Counted from the stretch's first letter, positions 1-12,026 are shown. The stretch: DNA of 64,000 nt from Anniella stebbinsi (GCA_029215795.1 JARDYH010000002.1:270576310-270640309), one strand, 5' to 3'. Notes: generated by a model not told the origin, from the letters alone. Numbers and translations: made by a program.

Positions 1-208
1 CTGCTAATTTGTCTAATATAAACAACTCGCAGGCAGAATGGGCTCAGCAGGGTGTATAGACAAGGCTTTCCCCAGGCTTTCCAAACAGATGCATTTAACG
101 ACTTGCCATTTTGCTCTTCCTTTAGTTCTTCAGGCTTAACCTTCATAATTTTTTCCTCTACATGGTTTCCCACCAATAACATTTAGTTATGTGCAATGCA
201 CTTTGCGC

Positions 209-826
209 TAGGGCTGTGAACAGATCCGGATCCGGATCCCGAATCTGGAGTGGATCAGGCTGATCTGGACTCCAATTCCGAACCGGGTCGGGGGAGGTCC
301 AGATTGTTCCAGAGCTGATTTGGCCAGTTCCAGATCAATTTGGATCGATCTGGAGATCCAGGCCCATTGGCCTTCCAGGTCCCTGGGTGCCGGCTGCACA
401 GGCACCCAATGGACTCACCACCCTCCCCCCACTCTCCCTCCTCTCCCCACTTACCTGCCGCCATCCGCTGCCATCCACTGTACTGAGAACCATGCCTCGC
501 GGCCTGGTTTCTCAATAGAGTGATGTTGCTCCAGCATGACATCACTGTACTGAGAAACCATGCCACGAGGCCTGGTTCTCAGTACAGCTGATGGCAGCAG
601 ACAGCAGTGCGGACAGTAGCGGGTGAGTGGGGAGAGGAGGGAGAGTTGGGGGGAAGGCGATGAGTCCTTTTCCCCATAGACTTGCAAGTCTATGGGGAAA
701 AGGAGGATCTCCGGATTTCGATCCGGAGACCCAGATCCAGTTCCGGTTCTGAAGCGGATCGGATCAGCCTGATCTGAATTGCCCAGATCTGGATCCAGAT
801 CAGATTGGGGGGACTGCACAGCCCTA
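209..826. mobile_element. hAT-like foldback MITE, copy 1 (618 bp)
   Basis: Terminal inverted repeats TAGGGCTGTGAA and CTGCACAGCCCTA, flanked by near-perfect 8-bp duplications CTTTGCGC (201-208) and CTTTGCAC (827-834). The sub-terminal parts are rich in GGATCC/AGATCT-type repeats in opposite orientation. The middle has inverted ACTGTACTGAGAAACC blocks and a 38-bp perfect palindrome at 666-703. No transposase is present. The 8-bp duplication and TIR point to hAT. Confidence 0.85.
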
Positions 827-834
827 CTTTGCAC

Positions 835-2289
835 ATAACTTATCTTGTTGGGACTCTTACAACAACCCCATAAGTTAGTAACATTATGCCCGTACTGCAG
901 TTGGAAGAGCTTGGAGCAAGTCCTGGTGCCTTCAACGTGTTTTAGACCACAACTCCCAGCATTCTTGATCATCGACCATACTGCCTGGGGTTCATTTGAG
1001 TTGAAATCCAAAACACCTGGAGGGCACCAGTTTGGGAAAGGCAGATCTAGAGAGTTCAGAGGCAAGATTTCAACCAAGGAGGTGCTGAATCATAGCTCAG
1101 CTTTGTCGTCCCTTTGCTACACGAGTTTTCTGTTCATTCTTCAATGACCTGAGATACATGTCCTCCTCCGTCCTTCATGCATGCTAAACAAAAACATGGG
1201 GCTTCTTCACACTTACCTGCCATGAGTGAATAAGCCATTCAAGATCTAACACTGCACACAGAACCTTTGTATAGCTGATGTTACCTCCAACGATCCTTTT
1301 ACATGGAGTCAATTCACAGGTCATAAGAGCCTGGGTTCAAGGAGTGGCAACAACGGATATGTGACTGCCTATGGGGATAAGAAGTGAAGAAGAACATATG
1401 GGGTGTGATAATCACAGGGTTAAGCAAAATGAGTGACCAGAGGCTGCTAGGAACCTGCTTTCGTAAAAGGAGGGATATAAATAAATAAATAAATAAATAG
1501 GTATGAGATGGACAGTGCCCTTTTAATATTTTTTTCTCAAATTACAGAGAACCTTAGCATGAATTGGATAAGCCAAATGGTATGATCACCTGAGGTTACG
1601 CATCATGTGTTATAACTCTAATTGAATCCATTTGTACTGGGCTGCCAGCCAACAGTTCTGGGTTAAGTTACTACCCTTGGTGGCATCTAAGCTGTAAATT
1701 TGGGTTTCCTGGTCATATCAGAGTCTAAGATAATGGGATGTGTTGGGACCGCTGGTGGTGGAAATTCTCATTCTACAAGCATGAGCATCTTTGCAATAGT
1801 CAGTGTGGAGAAAAAACAAAAACTGAAAGAGCATGAATAATGGCAGCCTGCTTCTTTTCATCTGTAGAAACCGTCCTTCATTATTAGGATTTGGACATAT
1901 TGGCACATGAGGGAGCATCTATCATTTGTGTAGAACTTCTGTGGATAGGATATCACCTTTCTCCCTGATGTTTTTCACACAGGGATATTCATTCCAATAC
2001 AGAAGATCAGATTGTAAACCATCACTTTGACCATCAATGTCTTGTTGGAAAAAAAAGCTCCAGGCAGTGTGATGGACAGAAAACCTTTATCAGTGTGCAA
2101 AAGCATAACATAATTATTTGCTGAATATTGTGTCCCTTCCCTTCAGATCTCTTGTTCATTGTCAGCCTTCACATCTCAATAGCTGATAGATGGATGGCTA
2201 GACAAACAGAAATGGTCATTTGGCCTCCCCATGTGTAACATGAATACAATTACAATGTTTCCAGAGGAGTAGTGGGTGTTAGTCTGTTA
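835..2289. other. Unassigned sequence, no gene seen
   Basis: No exon recognised. A LINE-like tail GGGATATAAATAAATAAATA lies at 1472-1499. Confidence 0.4.
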
Positions 2290-2885
2290 TAGCAAAAACA
2301 AAGTTTTGTTAGTATCCCAAAGACTAACTAATTTATTTTGGCACAAGCTTTAGTGCACTAGAGTCCACTTTGTCAGATGCACAAAGTATTACATTGAGTT
2401 ACAAATGTATGTGTGTGAGAGACACAGCGGGGGTTGGGGATTGTAAATGATGAGAAATGAAATGCAGAAAGTACAGGTAGTGATGATTACGTTATTAACA
2501 GTAGCCACTCACAAACATAGTTGTTGGTGATAACACAGACATTCTAGCATTGATAAACTAATTGAAACATGTAGTGTGATAAGAAACCTTTATCTTGATT
2601 TAAGCCACAGGTTACAGAATTGAACTTCTGAATGACTTGCAGTTCAGCTGTTTCACGTTGTAATCTCCCTCTGAACTTTCCTTGTTCAAGGATGGTCATT
2701 TTAAGTTCCGTGATAGTGTGTCTTGGATGGTTGACCATGATGGAGCTGGATAGGGGAATTGGCTTAGGTTAGGAACTGTAGCTTCTATAATCTGATTGAC
2801 GGTATCAGTAACTACATAAAAGCCTTGTTTAACGCTTTTTTCGATGAGGATTTTATTGTGCACTCTCCATTCCTCACTCATAGTA
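2290..2885 (-). mobile_element. Retroelement remnant, Penelope-like C-terminus suspected
   Basis: On the minus strand, pieces read PRHTITELKMTILEQGKFRG and then RETAELQVIQKFNSVTCGLN. The RE...F...GLN pattern recalls Penelope-type endonuclease C-termini. The + strand end has GACTAACTAATTTATTTTGG and GAGTCCACTTTGTCAGATGC. A second copy lies at 26805-27055. Family name uncertain. Confidence 0.4.
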
Positions 2886-3705
2886 GTTTACTGGTGCTTT
2901 AGACAATGTTAGCATCTTGTAGTGTCTCTCCTGTGCTTTCCAACCACTTTCTTGGGTTTTGGAGGAAGAGTGGGGAAATGTGGCCTTTTTTGGATTTGCG
3001 AAACAAAGCACAAATCTCCACCAGTATAGTTGTATCATTTTGCTTAGTTCCACTATACCATAGTGCCACGTAGAGATTATGTAACCAAACATACCAAAAA
3101 CCAAGAAAGGAAGAAACCTGTATATAGAGATCCAATCTTACTCCTGCAAAGAATCTGGAAGTAGAAGTAGTGAGTTTAAAAGCCTTGGCTAGAAAAGCCC
3201 TTAAAGTAAGAGTAAGCATAAGTTAAGCAGCTTTCGTATTTTATTCCTCTCTAATAAAACATTTCATACCTTTGTTTGTGATTCCTGCACCTCTGGTCTG
3301 TTTGTCTCATGCCTAATAACCAGCTAACTTAGGGGAAATTGATATGTTTAAATAAAGGGGTATAGATTTATGGTTGCAGCAAAAGTTAATGGTGGGATAT
3401 ATAGGGTCTTCCACATTTTTATGATAGTTGTGGTGGGATTGCTCCAGTGAAGGATGATCCTCCACAATTAGTGGTAGTACTAGAATACCCTAGTAAAGCT
3501 GGGTGGGAGGGTAGGGAATTCTCCACCACGTTAACATGAACCTCTGGATTTTTCAGATTTTGCACTTCTGCAAATTTTGCGATGAAATTCTCAGCTGAAA
3601 AAAACACACCAAAATGTGTACAAGAATACATTTAATAGAACAAAATATGTTTAGAAATGTATACTTTAAGAAATATATGTTCAATAAATATGTTCAAAAA
3701 TACAC

Positions 3706-3889
3706 ATTGCAAACAATAGGACCTGGTGAACAACTAATGAAAGATTTTTTTAAAAAATAGCACTAGAGTCAAATGGGAATTTAGCAAGAAGTGGGCATTG
3801 AATCTTTCTTTCTAGCTTTCAGGTAAAGTGCGTCATAACTCCATACATCCACAGATACAATAGAGGCATTCCTATAGACCTTCCCACAT
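3706..3889 (+). repeat. Direct repeat unit A (~185 bp)
   Basis: Starts ATTGCAAACAATAGGACCTG and runs to CCTATAGACCTTCCCACAT. About 95% identical by eye to 4265-4454, in the same orientation. Confidence 0.85.
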
Positions 3890-4264
3890 ATTCTCACAAA
3901 TTTTATGCAGATTTTTTTTTAAAAAAATCACAGATTAATTGACAAATGGGATGGAGTGGACTTAATGTGTAACTGACATGGACTGGAATTAGGCTGATCC
4001 ATCCATCCTTAGCCTAAGCCCATTGAAATCATTCTACTTCAGCATGCCTCACTCTGCCAGAGCAAGCTATTATTCGTTGTAGCACTCTGGAATGCTGGCG
4101 CAATAAACTAAAGCAAAAGAATGAAAAGCGGAACACAAATGACCAATAAAATCAAGTCCCAAGATAGAAAATTATACATATAACACCAGAAGATCTATTG
4201 AATCATTTGGGCAGCATGAGCAACATTATTCACAACCAAGGCTGTCCTAGTTTTTACAGCAGCA

Positions 4265-4454
4265 ATTGCAAACAATAAGACCTGGTGAACAACTAATGAA
4301 AGATTTATTTTTTAAAAAAAAATAGCACTAGAGTCAAATGGGAATTTAGCAAGAAGCGGGTGTCAAATCTTTCTTTCTAGCTTTCAGGTAAAGTGTGTCA
4401 TAACTCCATACATGCACAGATACAATAGAGGCATTCCTATAGACCTTCTCACAT
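4265..4454 (+). repeat. Direct repeat unit B (~190 bp)
   Basis: Second copy of 3706-3889. It differs mainly in the length of the A/T run and a few substitutions. The 375 bp between the copies is not repeated. Confidence 0.85.
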
Positions 4455-5189
4455 TTTCAATGACCACATGAGGGGATAGCGAGAATGTGTCCACTGGCCC
4501 CGAGCCACCAGTGGCTACATGCTTGTGTTAGTGAGAAAGGAGCCCTAAATAAATATTGGGAAATACCTGCGTTGAACTCCACCTGATTGGAAATGTTGGC
4601 ATATCAGCATGGGGGAGGTGTGGGCACTATCCCCTTATGTCTTTGTAAAATGCCTTTTGGGGTTTCCTCTGAACCCCCCTAACATCTTGAGTGGAATGGC
4701 ATTTTAGCATCATGTGCTTCAAGCACAAAAAGCATGACCCAAAACTGCAGACCAATAAATGCTTTCCTTAATTTACTAGAAGGATGTTTTGGGCAGTATC
4801 CAACACTGCCACTCCGCTTACACCATTGACATTGTGCTAGCAAAAGCGACATCTAATACAATGCCAATAGTGTATGCTGGGATTATGCATTTCCCAGGGA
4901 AACTAGTCATGTCAGCATACATTATAATATTGTCATTTTGATAGTTAGAGGAGGCTGGTGGCTGCTATGTCAGTGGGGCAGTGAATCTGCTCTGGGATTC
5001 AGTCTGAACTCTAAAGGAGCTATCCAAGGTGCTGAACCCAATCCTCAAAATAGGATTCACCACCCCACTAACATAAGAGCCACTAGCCACCACTGGTACT
5101 AGTGGTTGCTTATGCTAGCAGCATCTGTCGTGGCAGCAGTGGATTTTGCCCCCTTTCCCCCTCACGTTTTTAAGGCTGTAGCAACAACA

Positions 5190-6060
5190 ACGCTATACTC
5201 CCAGGGTGGAGAACCTCAGGCTCAGGAGCAAATCTGGCCTCCCAGGGTTCCCCACATAGCCATGCCCCCTTCTCCTGGCCCCACCCTCTTTCCACCAACC
5301 ACCAATCATTTGGTGGTTTCCCAGCTGTTGTGTAGTCTTTTCCCCTATTCTAAAAGGTTGAAATTAGGACTGTGCATGGACCCCCCGATCTGATCCGGAT
5401 CCGGACCTGTCAGGTCTGGATCGAGCCCAATCTGACTTGGATCTGGATCCAGATCTGATCTGGATCTGTGCTCAGCATTCCTTCCCGCTCTCCCTCTCCC
5501 TCCCCACTCTCCCTGCTTAACTGCTGCCTCCTCCGTGTCGCCCTGCCGTTGTCCTCTCTCCTTGCTGTGTGTTGCCGCATTTCCCGCTCGCGTCGGGTGA
5601 TGAAATCACCTGATACGAGCGGGAAATGCGATGGCACACAGAGATGAAAGAGGATGATGGGGGACAACGCGGAGGAGGCAGCAGGTAAGCAGGGAGAGGA
5701 GGGAGAGGGAGAGCGGGAGGAAGTGCTGTGCACGGATCCGGATCGGATCCGGATCATGGATCTGATCTGGCCTGATCTGAGCCTGATCTGGTTCGGATCT
5801 GGATGGCCTGGATCAGCCTGATCCGCTCCGGATTCAGGATCCGGATCCAGATCGATTCACAGCCCTAGTTGAAATGCCTCTGCTAAGGCTTAGTTACTGG
5901 GGTTTTAAGTTAAAATATGTGTGTATTTTTTGCATTTCAGTCCCACCCCCTTTGCTTTCCACTTGCCCACCACTGGAACATAGCCACTTCTCTGAAGTGG
6001 AATTTGGCCCTCAAGGTGAAAGAGGTTCCGAACTCCCACTCTGCTCCCTTAGTGGGAATA
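5190..6060. repeat. Older interspersed repeat interrupted by hAT-like MITE
   Basis: The halves 5190-5364 and 5868-6060 align to the single copy at 30385-30710: AGAACCTCAGGC, the run CATTCTAAAAGGTT, then TTAGTTACTGG and GAAAGAGGTTC. Without the 503-bp insert and one duplication the repeat is continuous. Confidence 0.75.
5365..5867. mobile_element. hAT-like foldback MITE, copy 2 (503 bp)
   Basis: Begins TAGGACTGTGCATGGA and ends GATTCACAGCCCTA. Exact 8-bp duplication GTTGAAAT at 5357-5364 and 5868-5875. Rich in GGATCCGGAT-type sub-terminal repeats like copy 1, with an internal foldback around 5583-5626. It interrupts an older repeat whose uninterrupted relative is at 30385-30710. Confidence 0.88.
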
Positions 6061-6204
6061 ACTCAGTTTGAATTCCATAGAATTCAGTTCCGGGTAAATA
6101 TATAGAAGACTGCAATATAAACATTGCCAAAAAGAAAACCCAACAATTGAGGACATAAACAACCCCTTAAGCAATTTGAGCCAATTCAGACATCAATTCA
6201 TTTG

Positions 6205-6690
6205 ATTCTATTTATATCCTGCACTTCATAAAAACCCCAGGATGGGTAACAAAAGTACAATAAAATACAAAAGAAACCCTCTAATAAAACCAATAGATAA
6301 TAGAAAAGAAAAGAAACAATTAAAAATAGATTCGGTCCAATGAATTGCAGCAGCAACTAACTGCTCATGAATGCCTAGGCAAAGAAATCGGTCTTATCCT
6401 GGGACCAAAATGTTAGTAAAGTTGGCATCAGTGATGCCAGTTGGGGAGAGTGAACCTTCCCCAAGAGTCAGGGTGCCATCACAAAGAAGGTCCTATCTCA
6501 TGTCACCACTTGATGTACATCCCCCAGTATTGGGACAATAAGGTCTCCCCTCACAGATATAAGAGCATGGGCAGACTGGTATGCAAAGAGACCTAGGTCC
6601 CAAGATGTTTCAAGCTTTATAGGGCAACACCAGCATCTTGAATTTGGGCCAGAAGCAGACAGTTGTCAGCCTTTGCTGACAGACCAAAGC
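6205..6690 (-). mobile_element. Old L2-type LINE 3' fragment
   Basis: ATTTATATCCTGCACTTC-type 3' UTR, then CACAAAGAAGGTCC, CCTCACAGATATAAG and a block ending GAATTTGGGCCAGAAGC, in the order of L2 C-terminal codons read in reverse. Much decayed. Confidence 0.55.
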
Positions 6691-6742
6691 TGAAGTGTGA
6701 TGGCTGCAATAAATTCCTTGCAGATAAGCCTGGTGATGACCC

Positions 6743-7321
6743 TGTCAAGGCTGGGGAAGGGCGAGGCGAGGCTGTATGCAGGGCTGGGAAGTTTACCGGT
6801 TCAACAAAGTTAATTCACCAAGGCAGAGAAGAGTCCTTTTCCAATCCAGAGTCCAAAATCCGAGGAATTCAAGGCATAAAGGCGAGGGCAAGGCTCAGGG
6901 TCTAGGATCTGGCTGATGAGATCCGGCGTTATGCTACATTGTATCTTCAGCGATTGTCCTGTGCATTCTGGCTGCTTTTAAGTCCAGCGTCCTGGAGCAG
7001 CTGCTGCCAATTAGTCCTCTGCCTTCTGGGAGGTTTCCATCTTAAATGGACAGACACACGCCTTTGTTGCCCTTTTACATGAAGCCTCCTTTGCTCTGCT
7101 GGGGTCAGCGGAACTTCGTCCTCTGAGCCCAACGAAAGGGCTGCAGCAAGGCATTGATTCTTACCAGGTAAAGAGGACTCTTGAGCGGCTTCAGAGCCAG
7201 TTCCTTCACCTGGGCCTGCAACCTGCCATATCCTCCTTCGTCCTCGGAAGAATCCGAGGGAGGCAGGACAACAGACAACTAATGCAGCTCTGTCAGGATT
7301 GGTATTACATGATCCCTGACA
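6743..7321 (-). mobile_element. Probable solo LTR (Ty3/gypsy-like)
   Basis: Read on the minus strand it starts TGTCAGGGATCATG and ends CCCCAGCCTTGACA (TG...CA ends with TGTCA/TGACA inverted repeat). It has CTTAAAAGC as a TATA-like site and AATTAACTTTGTTG near the polyadenylation position. Flanking 5-mers do not match, so the limits are provisional. Confidence 0.45.
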
Positions 7322-7405
7322 GCTGCCCATGTCAGCATCCTGGCAGCCACAATTTGCACCTACTGTCATTTTGGTGCCCCAATTGCATTCGGCAGCCAAC
7401 ACATT

Positions 7406-7908
7406 GGCTGAATTCGGACGACACTTTAGGCAACAGAGGGGTTAACAACACACTCCCAGTGCATTAATCCGGCAGTTCCCGCCACACAACATGTTGCCCC
7501 TCCCCTCATCATGCGGCTAAAAGTCTCGGCATCCTTCTGGGCTGCAGTGTCTCATCCCTCCCACCTCCCTCAGTCCTCCGGCCATATCCCAGCATGCACC
7601 GCAAGTTCTGCTGGCTGTATCAGAGCAGCAGGCGGGTGGGGGAGTTCAGCTGCTCCGGCCGGGAACTCTATGACTAAATGGAATAGTACACGGAGAGAGG
7701 GGGGCTCCCGACTCACGACACTTTAAACAACAGAGTTTGGGATAAACAACGTGCAAGCCTGCTGTTTTTCTCCATTGTTTAAGTGCCCTAAATAGCGTAC
7801 TGTCAGTTGTGTGTGCGTTGTGTGTTGCCCTCCACATGACACAATAAGCAACACAACTGATTATTGTTTCCCCTCCTCCGTTGATTATCCTGTCATCTGA
7901 ATTCAGCC
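7406..7908. mobile_element. Harbinger-like MITE H1
   Basis: Inverted ends GGCTGAATTCGGACGACAC and TGTCATCTGAATTCAGCC, flanked by ATT and ATC (imperfect 3-bp duplication). About 503 bp with no transposase. GG...CC ends and 3-bp duplication suggest PIF/Harbinger. Confidence 0.65.
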
Positions 7909-8045
7909 ATCATGTATTATTACAAAACATGGCAAGTGGGGTAAGAGTAGCTTGCCTAAAGTCAGTTCAGAGCAGAGTCGAAATTCAAACTGAAGCATTC
8001 TGGATTTGTAGGTCACTTTCTATCTCAGCCAATGTGCTACACCAA

Positions 8046-8582
8046 GGCTGCATTCGGACAACACATTAAGCAACTGGGGGGGTGGGAACAATCATAAGTT
8101 GTGTTGCTTGTGTTGTGTGGAGGATAACACGTCGCTCACAAACTACTGACGATATGCTATTCTGCCCAAATAAGCAACTGAGAGAAACAACTGGTTTGCA
8201 AGTTGTTTAGCTCGAAGCCAGTTGTTTAAAGTGTTGTGTGGAGGGGTGAGTGTGTTAATGGCATGTGCTGAGTGGGTTAAAACACAAGCCCATAGAGGCA
8301 GGTAGTAAGAGCAACCAAAGCGGTGGCTGCCACTCTGCTACAACTGGTGCAACTTGCAGAGGCTGCTGGGATAGAACTGGGAGGACTGAGGGAGAGGGAG
8401 GGTGGGGAGAGGGGTGGGGGCTGTGTCAGTCAAATGCTGGGTTGACTATTAGTCCAGTCAACGCCAGCCCCAACCACCCACAGTTGTGTAGGAATATGTT
8501 GTGTGGGGAGTACCCACAAAATAACCAACTGTGAGTTGGCTACTCAACCCACCATTGACTAATGTGTTGTCCGAATGCAGCC
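8046..8582. mobile_element. Harbinger-like MITE H2
   Basis: GGCTGCATTCGGACAACACA ... TGTGTTGTCCGAATGCAGCC, perfect 20-bp ends, with a CAA duplication at 8043-8045 and 8583-8585. 537 bp with no coding capacity. Internal GTGTTGTGTGG segments recur. Confidence 0.85.
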
Positions 8583-8585
8583 CAA

Positions 8586-9659
8586 TTCTCTCTTGGATAT
8601 GCCTGTCCCCTCATAGAACTACATTTCCCAAGGTTCTCTGGGGAAAGCAAATGATTGTTTAACCAATTTGAATCCTGTAATTTAGAAATCACGCAGTGTT
8701 CTTTCTGTATCTGGAAACCCAGCCCACCTTATTCCCATAAGAACGGCTGCATCAATACTGCTGCAAAAGTGCAGCTAGGTAATTGTAGCTTAATTCCATA
8801 TAATTAAAAGTAACAGAAACACACACACAGACAGACACACACACTGCAATCCTATACATATCTACTCATAGTTTAATGGGATGTACTCATAGCTGCATGC
8901 AGATACGACTCCAGCAACAAAGTTCCACAGGTGTGTCTCCTGATGGCATGTGGCTGAATAAGAGATTGGAAAACTGCAGTTTTTATAGGGATGCAATGCT
9001 ATATCTCCATACTCACCTGATTTGTAATACAAAAGTCACCTCTTCAAAGGAGAAGAAGAAAACGCCCGAATTCCACCAGTCTAAAGCAAGCTGTGTGAGC
9101 CAAGCAGAACTTTGGATCCCAGCCATTAACTCATAAACTTTACTGTGTAACGTATTCCTTAGATTCTGTTTTAGTGAAACAGCGGTGGAAGATAGCTGCT
9201 AACAGGTGATTTGTGTGTGCCTGTTTTAATCCCTTTAACCCAGCAAGAAAGCGGAAACATGATAAGGAAAGGTTAAACAGCAAATGACTACTTATGGAGA
9301 ACTGCAGATAAGATATGGAAATGTGTGTGATGTTTTGCCTAAACATCAAATGCCTACCCCCATTAGCATAATTTCTCATTCTAGCAGAGCATGTTGTTAT
9401 AGCAGCATGTCAAACATTCTTCAGGGACTAATTCACTGATCAGTTAGAGTACCATAATCCAATAGGCCTTGACGGGACTACGTCACTGTAAATAACTCTG
9501 GCTTCTTCCCTTGAGCAATCCACAGCTATACCTTTAGCCAATTTTAAGCTCTAAGGATGCTCTAGGGTTTTGGATTGCAATATAGAACTGGGTTGTTGCT
9601 GTTTGTAATCCTGAAAGTAGCAAAAGCAAAGCCAGGTAGTAAAGATAATGCTGTGTCAA

Positions 9660-9702
<43 letters not shown>

Positions 9703-11355
9703 ATGGTTCAAAAATTAGTTGCCATCCACATATCTGCTGGACTAATGAGAACAAGCAAAGATAGAGCCATTTTCATCATTAAATGTAACAAGGAGCTCTG
9801 AGTCTGATAGAGCAATCAATTAAAAAAAAGCATGTTTTTGAGGACAGATATTATTTTTGTACATCTGGCCACCTTATTCTTTCTTTTTCCTGCACTGGGT
9901 AACCTTGGTGTTGCACTCATATACCTAATTTGTACTTAAGGCCAGATCAGATTTCTGGCTAATTATTATGCAGAGCAGGCAGGCACATTCCGACTCACCC
10001 AAGGTGCGCCATGTTTCCAGCAAAGTTTTTCAGCCAAGAGCTGAAAACCTTAATTTGTTGGAACCACAATTATGTTCCTGAACTCCAGTTAAGCACTTCA
10101 GAGCTAAAACTGAAAGATCCAATTTCACATTGTATTATTTTCATCAAGAGAAGAACATGCTAAGTATATCAATTACAAGATTGTTACTGCTTTCACCCCA
10201 CCCCACCCCATGCAAGAGGCTGGTTTCATTTTCTGGTTTTAAAGCATTTGACTGTCTGTATTCATGTATTGAGCTTGGAAAATTCAGGGTGCCATTTCAG
10301 ATTTCAAGGGGTGGGCAGGGTACAAAACGATTTCATGAGAAGGCAAGATTTAGCATTGTCTTCTTGGCTGTATTCAACATTAAATCTATAATAAAAAGAG
10401 GGTGTCTGTCTGTCTCTCTCTCTGTGCCTTAGCAACAAGACTGTGAAACCTAGACACCTGAAATTTAGCCTGCATGCTAAGTGGACCTTAGGGGTGTATA
10501 CCGTAGGGTTATTTTGCTTATGCATTAATTGATTGTAAATATGTCCATGGAGTTGAAGCCTGCACTATCATCCTCAGTCATTAGGTGCAGACTTCTCTAC
10601 CCAGCACATAGCTTTGCAGTCCGTACAGTCTGAAGCCATGGGGGATTAGCAAGCCAAAAAAACAAAAAAAGAACCAGTTATAGGCCTGCCCCCTCTGGCC
10701 TGCTGTGGGGTATCACCCCTTCAGGGGAATGGAGTGGACAGACTCCTCTCTTAGGAGGCTACAGGGTGGCATGGCACAGGCAGTGCCTAGGGGTGCCAGA
10801 GGGCATGGTTTCACTCAGACGGGACAAGCGCAATTTGTCTAATTCTGATCGTTGTGCTTGAAGACCTGGGCTATCAAAGTAAGGGCTATACCAACCAGTG
10901 TGAAACCGGGTCTGTTCACTAATTGCAAATAAAGCAAACAAACCCATGTCTTTGAAAAGTGTTTGCTGTGATTAGTTTCACTTTTATAAACCATAATAAC
11001 TGTAGTAATACTATCGTCACAGGACTGTCAAAGACATATCCATGGTTAAATGGTGGCAAGCACTATGAGTGAGGTACCATTCTATAAATTGGCTACTTCT
11101 ATTTCTTTATGTTAAAAAGTCACCCCATCATGGGTCTGAGTGCTAGTTGTCTCAACTACATCCTTCCTTTGGCCTTCTGGTGACATTTTCATCTGTTCTT
11201 GTTCTATGGACAGTTATGTGGCCTTCCCCGCACCCTCCACTTTTTGTTATGCTGGTGTGTTTCCTGTGTAGGTTGCAATTCTCCTTTCATATATAGGGTA
11301 TTTCCTGTCCTGCCATAACACACATTGCTCTCACACAGCCCTTTTCACACTTTCT
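8586..11355. other. Unassigned sequence, no gene seen
   Basis: Holds an (AC)n run and a possible Helitron-type 5' end at 10385 (TCTATAATAAAAAGAGGG). No convincing coding sequence on either strand. Confidence 0.4.
9662..9701 (+). repeat. (AC)n microsatellite
   Basis: About 20 uninterrupted AC units. Confidence 0.98.
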
Positions 11356-12020
11356 GTCAAGATGGGGCCTGGGCTCCCTGGTTTGGTTTCAGATGCTGAA
11401 TCAGATTCAAACACAGAACTAGAAGAAGCCCAGCCAAGACAGGGAGTGGGGAAGGAAATTCTCTGAAATTCTCCAGGAGTCAGGGAGGAATCTTCCCAAG
11501 AGCTTATTGAACAGGAGGCCAAGGTTCAGAGATCATCTTCCCCCTCCCCTCATGGCAACTCAGCCTTTGTTGGAGGGGGAAGGAGCACTGGAATTCACAG
11601 ATCCCAGAATCCATTGCAGGATCAAGCGGACGGAAGTGGGAGGTGGTCCACCAAACTAGCTGCACATCAGAAGTTGGGTCAAGAAGGAGGAGTCCAGTAA
11701 AAGCCTGTCAGGCATGGCGGGAAACTGGCCATTTAGTTGATAGGCAATTGGCTCACTTTGTTTGGCTCATTCAATCTCTCTCTCGTCCCTCTCTCTCTCT
11801 CTCTCTCTCTCTCTCCACTGCTGCTTTAAAACAGTTTATAATGGTTTATAACAGTTTTGAGAACTATTGGGGGCCAGGACACACTCCATATACAATTTTC
11901 AAAACGTTTTCAAAGTGTTTTTATCCTACGTGTACAGATAAGCTCTCTCTCTGCTGTAGAGCTGCCTGGGCTGGGTGGGTGGGCAGGCCTGGGAAAACAA
12001 ACAAACAAACCCCAGTTTCA
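11356..12020 (+). mobile_element. Possible LTR fragment, left part (split by the L2 LINE)
   Basis: Begins TGTCAAGATGGGGCC, similar to the putative LTR start elsewhere in the window. The possible continuation is 15663-15928, which has ACTGAATAAAGATTTTG and ends in TTGCCTCACA. A (CT)n run at 11788-11815 lies inside. Confidence 0.35.
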
Positions 12021-12026
12021 ATAATA

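Noticed and set aside
6947..7402. 151-codon minus-strand frame
   Set aside because: Lies inside the putative LTR, with no domain. LTRs of this kind are non-coding.
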